Positions 34,201 to 45,876 are shown, numbered from the stretch's first letter. The stretch is 64,000 nucleotides of DNA from Scolanthus callimorphus (GCA_033964015.1 CM066914.1:15455637-15519636); one strand, 5' to 3'. Notes: generated by a model from the sequence alone, not told the origin. Made by a program: numbers and translations.

Positions 34201-36888
34201 AACATAATCATAGTCTTTGGGTCGGACAGAGAACGTGTTCTCGCGGTTACGGAAAGTGAGTGCCGCGGCGAATATGAGAAATGTTGAAAGGAAAATTCCG
34301 AATACGCCGACAGATATCGAGACTACATTGCCTTGTTCACTTTCTATCAGAGTTTGTGCTAATTTGTAGGCAAGTGCGAATGGGAAACCAAAGAAAATGA
34401 CGTACAGGAGCCCTGTGGTGAACGCTGCGCAGAAGCCTTTACCAAACAGAAACTTCATGACTGTGAGGAACAGGTGCGCCGGCATTAGAATACCGAACAC
34501 AATGGCAGTGAAGAAGAACCGTATCGTCTCCCAGCTCAGCAGCGTAACAAGAAAGTCCACCAAGTCACGCCCCATCTGCGGCGGGTAGCGCTTCACTGTC
34601 TGACGAACTGCCTTCCAGCTTCTCTTGGAAATAATATCGTTACTTATTTCCACCAGCAGGAAGGGAGCCTTGTAGAGAGTCACCATTACTAGGAGAATGA
34701 TAAGGACAGTGAGAAGGTCTTTGAGGTATTCCTTCAGGCACGTGAACACGATCTTCCTGCGGTTATACCATCGTCGGCACAGGTTTCTGATCAGCCATGG
34801 GCCTCGGTATATGAACAACAGGTTTAGAAGGATCAAAAGAGATACCAAAAACCGGCCACTCGGAAGGCATTTGATAAGGACCCTCTGTGTTTCCTTACGG
34901 GTACGGGTCATCAGCCCACACTGCTCCACCCATAATGGAACTTTTCGTATTTTGAACTCCTCGACTGCAGTAATAGCCGCGCTTACTTGAGCTTCAAATT
35001 TTTGCATCTCATTGCTGTATTTTCTTAGATTATCGTTATGAGCAATAAGATGTGGACGCTGGATAAAGTTTGACTCGCATTTGTACAGTCTTCCCATCTT
35101 ATCCGGTCTCTTGCATTCATAGAACTGCACAACACCGACTAAATGACCGAATTCTTCATCTAGCTCATGCTTCTTCACCTTATCGCGGATCCATTGTAGA
35201 TCCTTCAGGTACTCCGCGGTAACTTGGGACATTCTGGTTCTCACGTCTCGGGGAAGAGCTTTCTCCTTCAGGCAAGTGGAGAAGACCTCCTCTAGCTCTC
35301 GATACATCTGGTGTCGCTTGTCAAGGATATCTGGCACCCACTGCATGTAGAAGCGCAGCAGTCGCTGGTGTTGATGATCTTCGTCTTCTAGTAGATGAAC
35401 CCACGACTGGATTGGCCGTAAGATCATCAGAACTAAAAACAGCAAGAAGAAGACCACATCCACAATCAATTTGATGAACTCTGTATAGACTGTAACTGCG
35501 AACTCCAGATAGAAATTCCCTGCTTGGAGAAGTTTGGAGATCAGTTTAGGGAATCGGAACACTGTGACAAGGATGAAAAAACAAAGCACAATGGCTGGAA
35601 TGTCGATGAGGAGGAAGAGAAAATGTTTACATGCAGCAAGCCTCATCTTCCAAGTAATTTTGGCCTGTCTCTTTTTTCTTTCTTTCCTTGTTGCGTCCCT
35701 AGTGTAGTCGGCAGGTGGGTTCTCTTCATCCCATTCCCTTCCTGCTTCTGATCTTTGTCTGCAATACTTTCTAATGTCTTTGACTAGGGGATATGCTCTC
35801 CATACTGAAGTCAAACAAATGAGTGCTGAAACTAAACACAGAATGTTTAGCAGTAACAACAGGAAATCTAGGCAAAGCATAGCAACCTGCCACACACAGT
35901 TTTTCCTCATTTGCCATTCATCCTTCTTGGAATGCCTGATGAAATTTGGTATTCGCCACAGGGTCACAAAAACAATGACAACACACAGTATGCAAGGGAT
36001 ATCTACCAATACAAGTAGCGCCTGATATGCGATTATAGCTTTGATTTGCCATTCCTTGGATAATTCCTCTAAGTCATAATCATCGGGATGAAAGAAGTCA
36101 TAAATCAAGAATGGAGCTCTCCAGGTGCAAATGGTGAAAATAAACAGTATCATGAAAAAAATGTCAGCTAACAGAATGAGAATTTGGAGAAATGGTAGGA
36201 ATCGGTAGGAATTCCATGTGCTTCCATCTGATTTTGCCTCCTTGACATCAGCAACAATAAATGGTGCTCGCCATGTTACCATGACAACGAGCCAGAGCAG
36301 CAGACAAGGGATATCAAGAACCAAGTGAACAAACTCAACAACACATATCTTTCTCCATGTAAAACCTTCCCAGCCATCATTTTCTTCTTCTCGGATCTGC
36401 TTCACCATCCGAACACTTCGCCAGGAGAGTAGGACAATAAAACCAAGAGGTATGCAGAAAATATCGCACATTAGTCGGAGGAAATATAAAGTAACAAGGC
36501 ATCGCAACTCACAACCCCCAAAATAGATGCCACCTTCTTTGTGAGTGTAATCACAGTCAATATCCTCCTCTGAGAGTTTGCGACAGAATGGTATGAGAAT
36601 CAAGCCAAATGTAATTGCCAGGCAGAGAAGTCCCATAATAATTACTGGAATATCCATTAGAAAGATTAAAAACTGTACAAGTCCTACATATCTCCATTCA
36701 CTCATGGAGTCCATTTCCTGGAATTGCCTTATCATGCATGGCAGACGGATTATAGTAAGGCATGCAAGCACATTACACACCAGTCCAATCAGGTCAAGGA
36801 CCCTTAAGGACACAAACTTGGTGAACTGCCACATGCTCCAGCATGTCTTCTGAACAACCCACACCATGCAGTCGATTATTTCAGACAT
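31275..36888 (-). CDS. Unrecognised 1710-aa polytopic membrane protein with DIP/WRxP repeats and PPxY motifs
   Basis: Two coding exons: 36888-32602 (exactly 1429 codons, ATG start) and 32120-31275 (281 codons plus stop), with a phase-0 GT-AG intron. Residues 20 to about 500 hold about nine hydrophobic units of a shared pattern, an Asp-Ile-Pro-type start followed 12-18 residues later by WRxP-like (examples LDIPCLLLWLVVMVTWRAPF, ADIFFMILFIFTICTWRAPF, LVDIPCILCVVIVFVTLWR). Two more variants lie near 690 and 738. Residues 500-670 are soluble and helical. Further membrane segments occupy 775-1215. A loop at about 1016-1060 has Cys residues and NST/NNT sequons, so it is likely extracellular or luminal. 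Residues 1290-1365 are Pro-rich with PPPPY, APPPY and APPPAY, which fit NEDD4-type WW binding. The C-terminal exon is soluble with no recognised domain. I know no named family with this layout, and function is unknown. Confidence 0.85.
32121..32601 (-). other. Single intron of the unknown membrane protein gene
   Basis: Donor after TCTAGT at 32601-32600 (GTAAGT) and acceptor ending 32121. It carries an 'attccagggtgg' / 'cctcaacaggggg' repeat (32330-32540), related to 28180-28530 and 52035-52165, which keeps a spurious frame open past the exon end. Confidence 0.75.
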
Positions 36889-39800
36889 TGTTGCAGCTTA
36901 AATATTTGCTGAAAACACTTCAACCTGGGAAACAGAAAAAACAACAATTACTAGTACTATGTTGTTATCATAGGCTGTCTGCATATTCAACAAGAATAGA
37001 ATGGGCAATATTTCTCAGTTAAGGTGGTCCAATGAAAATTATTTACTAGGGTTGTAATAAGAATCGTAACAATCTGCATAACCTTCATGGTGATTCCACA
37101 AGATTGAACAGTGTTTTTTTATAGCGTGAAAAATGGGACCTAAATTTATCACATTTTATAAAACAGCAAACATGTTTTTTGCACATTTTCACAGATTCTT
37201 TACAACAGGTTTATTAATTTTATGTTTATCTTTGTTTTTGTGAATTTTCAGATTCTATACAACAGGGTTGCAAAATTTGTTGTTGAAGAGTTTCTGCTGG
37301 CCTGACCAAAGGCTCGGACTCACCACTGACCATTGAGCCGAGGGTTGTCCAATACACTGACAAATTTATGCAAGGCATTGTCTAAAACAATGGAGTGCAA
37401 TGGAGTGTATTATAGAATAAAGCAATACAATGGAGGAGAACAATACCATGCATAAATTTGTCAGATATTCTAATTTTATGCAAAATATATAAATTTCAGT
37501 TGCAATCATTGAAAATCTAGGTCCACTCTTATTACTGCCAAATCTAGAAGTGCGTGATTCCAGCAAAAATCCATACATGCCCTACGTATGGAAGGAATTA
37601 GAAAATCCAGAGGCGGTGTGTCTATTTTGCAGGTAGCAGGTAACCGGTAGCAGGTAACAGGTAGCAGGTAACAGGTAGCAGGTAACAAAACCCAATAAAA
37701 TTAAGTTATAAATGTTCAGAGATTCGGATTGTTTACGCAAAAAATCCGACAAAACGCAGGCTGGAAAAACAATCGCATTATTTCCCATGATTCCCTGAGC
37801 AAGCAACTATGCTATTTTTAGGCTTGAATATTAATTACCGTGGGAAAGCTTGCTTGTGATTGGCTACTTTTATTTCGTCTCAAAACCTCAGCTCTGGGAT
37901 CGGAACTGACTGAACTGAGCCGCGCTTTGTCTTCTACCGTCTCACGATAGGTGTATAATCTCTCAGGGGTAGCTTTTACAGTGGACGCGATCGGAACTTT
38001 TAGGGCAGCAGATGCGTTTTGAGTATGAAACTTGTTGATGGGACCTCCATTCAGACTTCCCAAAGTGCTCACAATACGATATGGCTAATAAAAAGTTTCG
38101 CTCATAACACTCTGTAAGTTCTGATCCCAGAGCTGAGTTTTGAGACAAAATAAAAGTAGCCAATCACAAGCAAGCTTTCCTACGGATATGGAAAAATTCA
38201 TATTCAAGCCTAAAAATAGCATAGTTGCTTGGACTTGTTTTGGCAGGAAATCACGGGAAATAATGGGATTGTTGTTCCAGCCAAGAACACAACCTGTGTT
38301 TTGTCAGATTTTTTGCGTAAACAATCCGAATCTCTGAACATTTATACCTTAATTTTATTGGGTTTTGTTACCTGCTGCCTGCTGCCTGCTGCCTGCTGCC
38401 TGCTGCCTGCTGCCTGCTGCCTGCTGCCTGTTACCTGTTACCTGCAAACCTGCTACCTGCAAAATAGACATGCCGATCCAGAGGGGTGGGGGGCTCAATT
38501 TTTCTTTTTTGTCTTTTTTGTAAGCATAGTCTGTATATTACTGCAGAAGATACCCATAAGTACCCCAAAACAGAATGGATGTATTTAACAAAAAATGTTT
38601 ATCAAAACTGCTACATAATTAAATGTATTAATTAGATGTTCTTTTGGCAACCCAAAAACAAAACCACGTAAGGACAATATCCAACAATAGTCTGAATCTA
38701 TCAATTTCAAAATCTTGATTAAGTTGTCTCTGTTTAAAACAGAGTTATTAGTTAAGTTATAAAGATCTGTTCAGCTATAAAAGGCTAGGCTCGTGTTTTG
38801 AAAAATAAGAGCAATTATCTTTTGACAACCCCCGAACAAGCTAATATTAATATATGAGATACTTTTCAAACCCACAAACTCCTCTGGCCGTGGGCTGGTT
38901 TAACTTTTGAACTTGTAGTTCCATGCGGAACTAACATAAGCTTATAAAGTATGCTTTCGTTGATGATAAATAGTTCGTGAGAAGATCGAGAACTGCTCGT
39001 GAGAAGATCGAGAAGAAGGACAGTATAATGAAGTTATACGTTTTTAACCTTCAATGCAAAAGCTGCGCGGACTGGAAGAAACTGTTAACTATTGCAAATC
39101 AAGGAAATATTTACCTGCAATCTGTATATTAATGGAGCTGAAACTCTTTGATGTTAGAATAGAAGTAGTGCAGGAGAGGAGGGGGCGGGTTTCGTTTGCT
39201 TGACAACCAGGCCTCAGCCACGGGCAACAGGATAACTACTCAACCCGCGCAAAAAGGTAATCGATATAGAGCGGATTCAGATGACTGTCGTGAGTAATTC
39301 GCAATCACTTTGTAATCACTCCTATAGGTTTTATTCAGAAATGTGTAATCACCATTGGTTTCACGACAGTCATATGAAATCCGTTGACAGGTGGTTTGAA
39401 GTGCGTGACGGTGTTTTCGCGTTGTGTTTACGTTTCAAATGATGTAGTATTTGTCTGGACAGGAGATTACCTAGGTAATGGGCCCCTGGTCTGGGCATGT
39501 CTCACTTTTGACCAATAAGACGTTTGGCGGTCGTGCCGTGTGAAATTACTGCAGCACGCTTGTGGCACAAAACGATTAAGAATCTCAGGAAAACTGACGT
39601 TGTTTAACAAGTACTTTATCAGCGAGACATACTAGTAACGAAACCTGTACGCATCGAATCAGACAAACAAAATGTCTGCGCTTGTATACCGCAAATTCAA
39701 AATTTTAAATGACTGTAGAGAAAGCAATCGAAGAGTGATAACACCAAACCAATTCTTGGATTGCAATCATTCCTTTGGGAATTAAATAACAAAAGCGCGA

Positions 39801-40011
39801 CAGTACAAAGGGAACTAATGAACTTTCTTTTGTTCTGTACAACCAGCATGGCTGCCAGTGACGTCTAAATCTAAATCTATATCTAAATGTTACTGTGCAA
39901 AAAACTCCTACTGGATATATGGCACAGGGGGGTCAGCGTAGGAACATTAGTAGTAGTGGCTGGGAAGTCATCACAGTTTATATGTCCACATCTTTGTTTA
40001 AGAGTGCCTTA
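36889..40011. other. Gap upstream of the unknown gene: promoter side and repeats
   Basis: A possible splice acceptor (TTTTCAG) lies about 25 bases before the start codon on the minus strand, so a 5' non-coding exon may exist further out. There is a hairpin around 37350-37475 (ctgacaaatttatgca and its inverse) and a 862-bp foldback element at 37614-38475. 38480-40000 shows no gene. The 39260-39385 stretch has inverted 'cagatgactgtcgtga' and 'tcacgacagtcatat' blocks. Confidence 0.5.
37614..38475. mobile_element. Foldback element with minisatellite arms and 9-bp target duplication
   Basis: ATCCAGAGG occurs directly on both sides (37605-37613 and 38476-38484), a perfect 9-bp direct repeat. The ends CGGTGTGTCTATTTTGCAGG and its inverse (CCTGCAAAATAGACATGCCG) form the terminal repeat. 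The arms carry tandem TAGCAGGTAACAGG (left) and CCTGCTG units (right), then pair over about 280 bases (for example 'attcggattgtttacgcaaa'). A 9-bp duplication is characteristic of Mutator-like elements. No transposase is present. Confidence 0.8.
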
Positions 40012-40387
40012 GGCACCGTCCACACTACGCCGGCTAAATTTGAAAACGGCTAATTTGCCTCGAAAACGGAGCAAAAGTTTTCCGTCCACACTACGCCGGC
40101 ACGCACAAAAAAAGTCAGCTTAGCGCATGCGCCAAAAGAGAAACGAGAGCCCGCGGTCATAAATTCCTCGCAGCCGTGTGACATGATGTCATCGTTTTCG
40201 AAAACCTCCGTTTTCGCCGTCCACACTAAAACGCGTAGCCGGCGTTTTCAAATTTATTCACTTTCGGCAGCGTTTTCGAAAAGATCCGGTTTTGGTGGAA
40301 ATTTAGCCGGCGTAGTGTGGACGGAAGGCACAACCGTATAAATATTTAGCCGTTTTCAAATTTAGCCGGCGTAGTGTGGATGGTGCC
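40012..40387. mobile_element. Harbinger-like miniature element, 376 bp, TTA duplication
   Basis: TTA flanks both ends (40009-40011 and 40388-40390). Terminal repeats GGCACCGTCCACACTACGCC and its inverse continue through 'ggctaaatttgaaaacggc'. The centre holds further inverted copies of 'gccggcgttttcaaattt'. A TTA duplication with G-rich ends fits PIF/Harbinger. It sits at the 3' end of the reverse transcriptase remnant and truncates its reading frame. Confidence 0.75.
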
Positions 40388-40391
40388 TTAA

Positions 40392-42105
40392 ATCCCTCCA
40401 CCGAGCTTGCATTTCGTACTTGCTCGGGGAGGCTGTTCCATTCTGGAACAGTATGTGGTAAAAAGCTTGATCTGTAGCAGTTCTTCCTTGCATATATGTT
40501 TCTAAATTGGCCTTCGGTCGATCCTCTAGTCGCTCTTGCTCGTGTTTCAAACTTTTTTGGTATCTGTATGTCCACAAATCCATTGACAATCTTGTAAAAT
40601 AGTGTAAGGCGACTTATTGCACGCCTTGCTTGGAGGGATTGCCATCCTAAATCCTGCAGCACATGATTGGAGGTGACACTAGCTTCGCGGCGATAGTCCG
40701 CCTTTATCAAACGCGCAGCCCTTCGTTGTACTTTCTCAAGTTTTGCTATGTCGCCTGCTTCATAGGGGTCCCACACTGCGCAGTAATATTCCAGTTGTGG
40801 TCTGACAATTGCTTTATAATACGCGGTTTCTTTGGTCTTTGGAGTGCAGTGTCTAAAATGGCGCCGTAGAAGGCCAAGTGACCTATTTGCCTTAGTGCTG
40901 ATAGAATTAATGTGGGTACTCCAATCCAAGTTAGCTGTCAGTTCAACTCCCAGATATTTTTCAGGAGGATGTCTGGACCAGTGGTACTCCTAACATGTCA
41001 TATGAAGTCAGCCAGGGTGCTTTTTATGGGACATATGCATCACAGAATATTTGGTTTTGTTAAAAGCCATTTGCCAAGTTGCCTCCCAATCACAGAGTAA
41101 GGAGATATCTTTTTGAAGTTGGTGACAATCACTCTCACCCTTCATAACTCTATAAATAAGGCAGTGGTCTGCAAACAAGCGCATATGAAAACTCGATGTC
41201 AGTTTCTATGTCATTGATATACATAAGGAATAATAGGGGACCTAAAACGGTCCCTTGTGGAACACCAGATGAGACAGGTACTTCATCAGATGAAACGTCT
41301 TCAAGGACTACTTTTTGTGTACGCAAAGTCAGGAAGCACTTTATCCATCCCAGGACATCACCCCGTATACCAAACTGTTCTAGTTTAAGTAAGAGCCTTT
41401 GATGAGGCCCCGGGGGGGGACTCCCCATATTTTCAGACGGGGGTGCTCGTCCTATCCCTTAGGGTATAAAATTGACAGACGTGCTATCTATCTCTTAGGG
41501 GTGTTTAAAATCAGCCCTATCCCTTAGGGGAGTCTCAGACCAATCCTTGCCCAGAAATATATTGGTACTGACACCAGAACCGATATTTACAAAGAAAACT
41601 TGGTTGAAAACCCTAAAATTTGCTATCTTTTAGGGGTAAATTCGGCGGTCGCCACGCCAAATTTGCTCTCTTTTAGGGGTAAATTTTCTGTTTGCCACAC
41701 CCATTTTGCTATCCCTTAGGGTCAAAATCAATTTTCCCGACGAGCACCCCCGTCTAAAATATTGGGAGTCCCCCCCCCCCCGGGGATGAGGCACCTTGTA
41801 AAACGCTTTACAAAAATCCAACATGATTATGTCTATTTGGTCACGGGCGTCTAGCGCGCTGGCAAGATCTTCGATGAGAAGTGCAAGTTGGGTTTCACAG
41901 CCTCTACACTTTCTAAAGCCATGCTGATATCAGACAAAAGCTCATACTTGTCAATGTGGCCAAGTATATGGCGATGCACAATGTGCTCTAGTACTTTACA
42001 GGATATGGATGTCAGCGAGACAGGTCTATAATTAGCAGGGCAAGATCGATTGCCTTTCTTGAATATGGGGGTGATGTTAGCAATCAGCCAGTCAGAAGGA
42101 CGTCA
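40392..42105 (-). pseudogene. Non-LTR retrotransposon reverse transcriptase remnant (jockey-like)
   Basis: In order on the minus strand: NITPIFKKGNR and PANYRPVSLTSI near 42100-42020, QHGFRK near 41930, DFCKAFYKVPH near 41800, [21 protein letters not shown] near 41280-41210, a damaged catalytic motif FADH (FADD/YADD expected) near 41166-41177, and the C-terminal LINE region (LEKVQRRAARLI, WNSLPEQV) at 40929-40412. The frame shifts at least near 41930 and 41185, and the DNA element at 41409-41784 interrupts the DFxKAFDxVPH block. The copy is therefore inactive. No endonuclease domain is visible upstream, so it is 5'-truncated. Confidence 0.88.
41409..41784. mobile_element. hAT-like miniature element inside the reverse transcriptase, 8-bp duplication
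   Basis: GATGAGGC occurs directly at 41401-41408 and 41785-41792. The terminal repeat CCCGGGGGGGGACTCCC and its inverse continue into 'agacgggggtgctcgtc'. The interior has repeated 'tttaggggtaaattt' units. Removing the element plus one GATGAGGC copy rejoins the reverse transcriptase frame as [11 protein letters not shown]. The 8-bp duplication fits the hAT group. Confidence 0.88.
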
Positions 42106-43547
42106 CATGCAATCCAAGAAACTGAAGGAATGATTGCAAATTACTTACGACAGTCATCATATATTTATTCTCATATAGCCCTTGTAAGAGCACCTAGACC
42201 TAGTGAGGTGTCCCTAAAACCGACATATTATTAGTATTATCTGATCCGCGTGGTGTTCTTCCGCGGTGCGCGGAAAGTGCGCGGTGTGTTGTTCCAGACT
42301 ATGTGTTCAAATCTCGTCTCAGGCTCCTCGGCGCGCGGGGAACAAAATTCGATTATCTGCAAGTTTTGGTAAATTTTCCTGCTTTTTTCACGAAGATGAG
42401 GAAAAATACTTACAGACCTTCCAGATAAGGTAAGGGGGAATTTTCTGATAAAGAAGTTTTGCAACGTCGGCAAATCGACAGTTTTTGGACTGGAAGTTGA
42501 AATTGCGACAAAATCAGAAATTCTCCCCGGAGAAATATTACAGTAAGCTTAAATGTATGATAGAGGATGAAAGATAATCCGAAAATGAAAGTCTCATAGT
42601 GATATTCACTAGACAAACCTCAGCAATATTTCGGTTTTAATTTAAACCAGGCTAGAATGAATACAGAGTGCGCGGGAAACGTTAAATACAAAGTCATTTA
42701 GTTAATTAAGTAAGATTAAATGCAGAAACATATAAGTGAGTTATATGTTTCTGGTAAATGTATGGTAGTCGTCGTTACATGAATTTTTCCCGGGAGACGA
42801 AGCAAAAATCTTGAGACTCCCTGCAAAACCGGGAGAGTTGAGGTCCATGCTATATTATCAATACGGTTTACAGTTGTGATACATCTGTTCTCGGCCCTGA
42901 CACTGAAAACTCTTTGACATCGGATCAGGTTTTTTCGTGTTGGGCAGTATCCTTTCCTCGAAAATTCCTTGATCTGTGGCGACGACAGTGTCTCCTGAAC
43001 TTACTTCCCGGGACTACTGCAGCCAGAGAATGTGGAATTTCCACAGCGGTTGCTTCAAATTTTCACAGGTTGTGCAGGAGTCTGGAAAATTTGAAGTTCC
43101 TTGATAGGGGGTATGGCTATTTTTTTGGAGCAGCCCAATGTACCAAATAAAACACACAACTGCAATCATCCCTGTAATCTAGCTGCCTCAGCAACTACCT
43201 TTTTAGAGAGGCTTAGTAATGCAGTCTATAGCTGATATAAATTGTACTAATATTTTTCAGCTAGGACAATAACTTTCATTAGTTTACAGTTGACGCGGTT
43301 TCCATTGTTATTCGTAGGGAATTAACTCGGATAATGGCTCTCAACAAACTAAAAGTCGGGGAGGGATTTGAATTCTCCAGGGAAAGGTTGGGGTTGATCA
43401 ATAGAATTGAATTGAATTTCTAGGTAAATATATTGCTCATTATGGATTAATAGGTAAGTATATGGCTCATTATGGATTAATAGGTAAATATCTAGTTATT
43501 TACCTATGAATCCATAATAAGCCATATACTTACCTGTAAATCAATAA

Positions 43548-43702
43548 TGTGTGGTTCCAGAAAATATCCCCCCCCCCCCCGGAAGAGTGTTGAAAAGTGA
43601 CCCCCCACCTCTCTGGAATTCCCGAAGAAAAATACAGTATTTGTATGGAAAATATATCCTTTCCTATTATCCTTCCTATGGATAATTTCTGGAACCACAC
43701 AA
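43548..43702. mobile_element. Miniature element with GTGTGGTTCCAGAAAATATC ends
   Basis: The left end 'gtgtggttccagaaaatatc' runs into a poly-C run, and the right end 'gataatttctggaaccacac' is its inverse. It is the same family as 52946-53132, with half copies near 23140-23207 and 47515-47660. Confidence 0.65.
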
Positions 43703-44015
43703 TAAGCCATTTTTACCAAGACTTCAAGGGGCACTGTCACGTTTGTTTCATCAAAATATTTTAAAATAAGACAAGTGTTCTACAGAAACAACTCCGAACC
43801 TATATTCTGTTTCAAATTAGTCTTAAAAAGAAAAAGAAACTTGTTCAGCCTGTTCGAAAATCAAAAATGCCAATTAGCAATCCAATTCCATCCGCTCGAT
43901 TATACACGAAAATACTCCAAATTTGTATTGATCTAGCAGCTGAAAGGTTAGGTATAAAACGTAGACCATTATTTTGTTGATTTGTAGGGAGTTTGACTGC
44001 ATTTAAGCTACTTAA

Positions 44016-44723
44016 GGTATGAGTATACCTTTGCACGAGGGATGTCACTTTTTCGCGAAAAAAAATCAGTGTCGTGTCATTATTTACACTACAAGGGCCA
44101 ATTATATGTCGTTTTAAAGCTTATGGAATGGCCTTACTTACTAAGTGGTATATTTCTTTGCAACGGTAATCTGATGGATCATTTTCGTCATTTTGTGCTT
44201 TAGAGAAAAAGTACCAATTTTTGCTTTTTAAGAGTTCCTGCCACTTCCAGTTAATGTTAAAAGCTCCAGATTTCTGCAAAATGTATTCCTTAGAGTGCGA
44301 TTTGAAAAAAGGTGTGCGGGATTATTGATATTTTATATATTTGCGGAAATATCACGTAAAAAAGGTTGAAAACAGATATTTTTGGCAATGCTAACACAAA
44401 AAATAGCATAAAATATGTTTTGAAAGGAAAATCAAAAATCCCGCACACCTTTTTTTAGATCGCCTTCTAAAGAATAGATTTTGCTTATATTTGGAGCTGT
44501 GCAATTTAATTGGAAGAAGATGGAACTTTTTAAAGAAAGTCGGTCGTTTTTTATTTAGAGCTAACAAAATATATGTTCATGTACAATATAATGAAAACAA
44601 AAGTATTCATCAGATAGACCAATCTTTTAGCTTTAAAATGATATATGAACGACGTTTGTGGTGTAAATTGTGACGCGATACGAATTTTTTCCCCGCGAGA
44701 CCCCTCAAAGGTATACTCATACC
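44016..44723. mobile_element. piggyBac-like non-autonomous element, 708 bp, TTAA flanks
   Basis: TTAA at 44012-44015 and 44724-44727. Terminal repeats GGTATGAGTATACCTTTG and the exact inverse CAAAGGTATACTCATACC. A subterminal pair 'aaaaggtgtgcgggatt' and 'aatcccgcacaccttttt' lies inside. No transposase frame was found. TTAA duplication is the piggyBac hallmark, and the family assignment rests on that only. Confidence 0.7.
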
Positions 44724-45777
44724 TTAAAATGACCCCAAGTTAGACCAAATCCATGATAGACCATGACAGTTGCCCCTTTCACAATGACTAATTCAATTAT
44801 CAACCCAAACATTTAACTAGTGAATTCAAATCCATACACTTACCCCGAAAAAAAAACATCCAATAATCTCAGTTTATGCATCTATGCTGACTGTCTGTCT
44901 ATAACCAATATTTGCTTCTGATTATCCTTTATGCGAATCCCGTTGAACGCCACAAAACACGATTTCCGAGAACGCCTTCACTTGAACCATATTGAGAAGC
45001 GTTTGTCCAGTCTACTTGCTTGGTCTCATTGCCCATAGAGTGTGTTTAAGACGTAAACCTGAAAATACAGATAAAATCATGCCCAAGTTAATTCATATCT
45101 AATCGTAGAGAGCAACCAACGAGCGCAAAATACCTGAAACTTGCCTTCAGTTTCTCCATCTTGAATCAGTTCCATCCGTTTTGCTAGACAGAACGTTATG
45201 CAAATTGAGCTGTAGAAGCTGTAAGCTGTCAGGGCGTGGTACAAATGAAAATAACCAGTAAGGACGTAGTTGCTTTTGTCTATTATTTTCGTTCTACAAA
45301 GGAGTTCTTTTGTCTGTAGTCTATTATCCTCGTTCGTTGTGTTGAGGTAGGGTATTGTTGTATTATCCAACCAGAGAGGAGCTTTACGCAGCTACGTACC
45401 GACCAAAACAACAGCGCTTTAATGAGTTGCGCTTTTACAAAAGGCCGCTTGATTGATTGGACTGGCTGTTGTACGAAAACAAAAGACGTAATTCGTGTTT
45501 GGAAACCTTTGTCAATCATAGTTGAATAAATGTTGTCATTCATTTTCTTCAGCATCACAACTTTATTGTGCATGGTAAAAATTAATTGCAATGAGTTTCT
45601 CTGGGGAACCCACTTCTATGAAAGCAGCTAAATAACTAACAATAGTTCCTATTGGAATCCGCTATCTTTTTCAATTGTAAACTGTACTCCTTTTCAAAAC
45701 TGTTAAATTCAATGAGAAGAATGCATTTCATTTGTCCCTGTTTTCTGAAAACCTTGTCAACTGTAAACTAAGTCCGT

Positions 45778-45876
45778 TAATTACCTCGATTCTCGGCAAT
45801 AACCCCAATACATCCCTCGGGCCTACGGCCCTTGGGATGTATTGGGGTTATTGCCTCGAATCTCGGTAATTAACTC
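45778..45876. repeat. Strong hairpin
   Basis: 'aataaccccaatacatccc' and 'gggatgtattggggttatt' pair perfectly around a 'ctcgggcctacggcc' loop region. Outer arms TTAATTACC(TC)GATTCTCGG and CGAATCTCGGTAATTAA also pair. It is probably a tiny transposon relic between genes. Confidence 0.7.

Noticed and set aside
33167..36853. Several plus-strand ORFs opposite the large gene
   Set aside because: They are shadows of the minus-strand coding exon, with no independent evidence.
37614..38475. Repeat array considered as CRISPR-like
   Set aside because: Units are contiguous without spacers and form arms of a foldback transposon in a eukaryotic genome.
37506..38588. Cys/Leu/Pro-rich ORFs (CYLLPATCYLLP pattern)
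   Set aside because: They are translations of the minisatellite arms of the foldback element at 37614-38475.
45778..45876. Hairpin considered as a structured RNA gene
   Set aside because: The arms extend as simple inverted repeats like other miniature elements here. There is no tRNA or snRNA signature, so it is kept only as a repeat.
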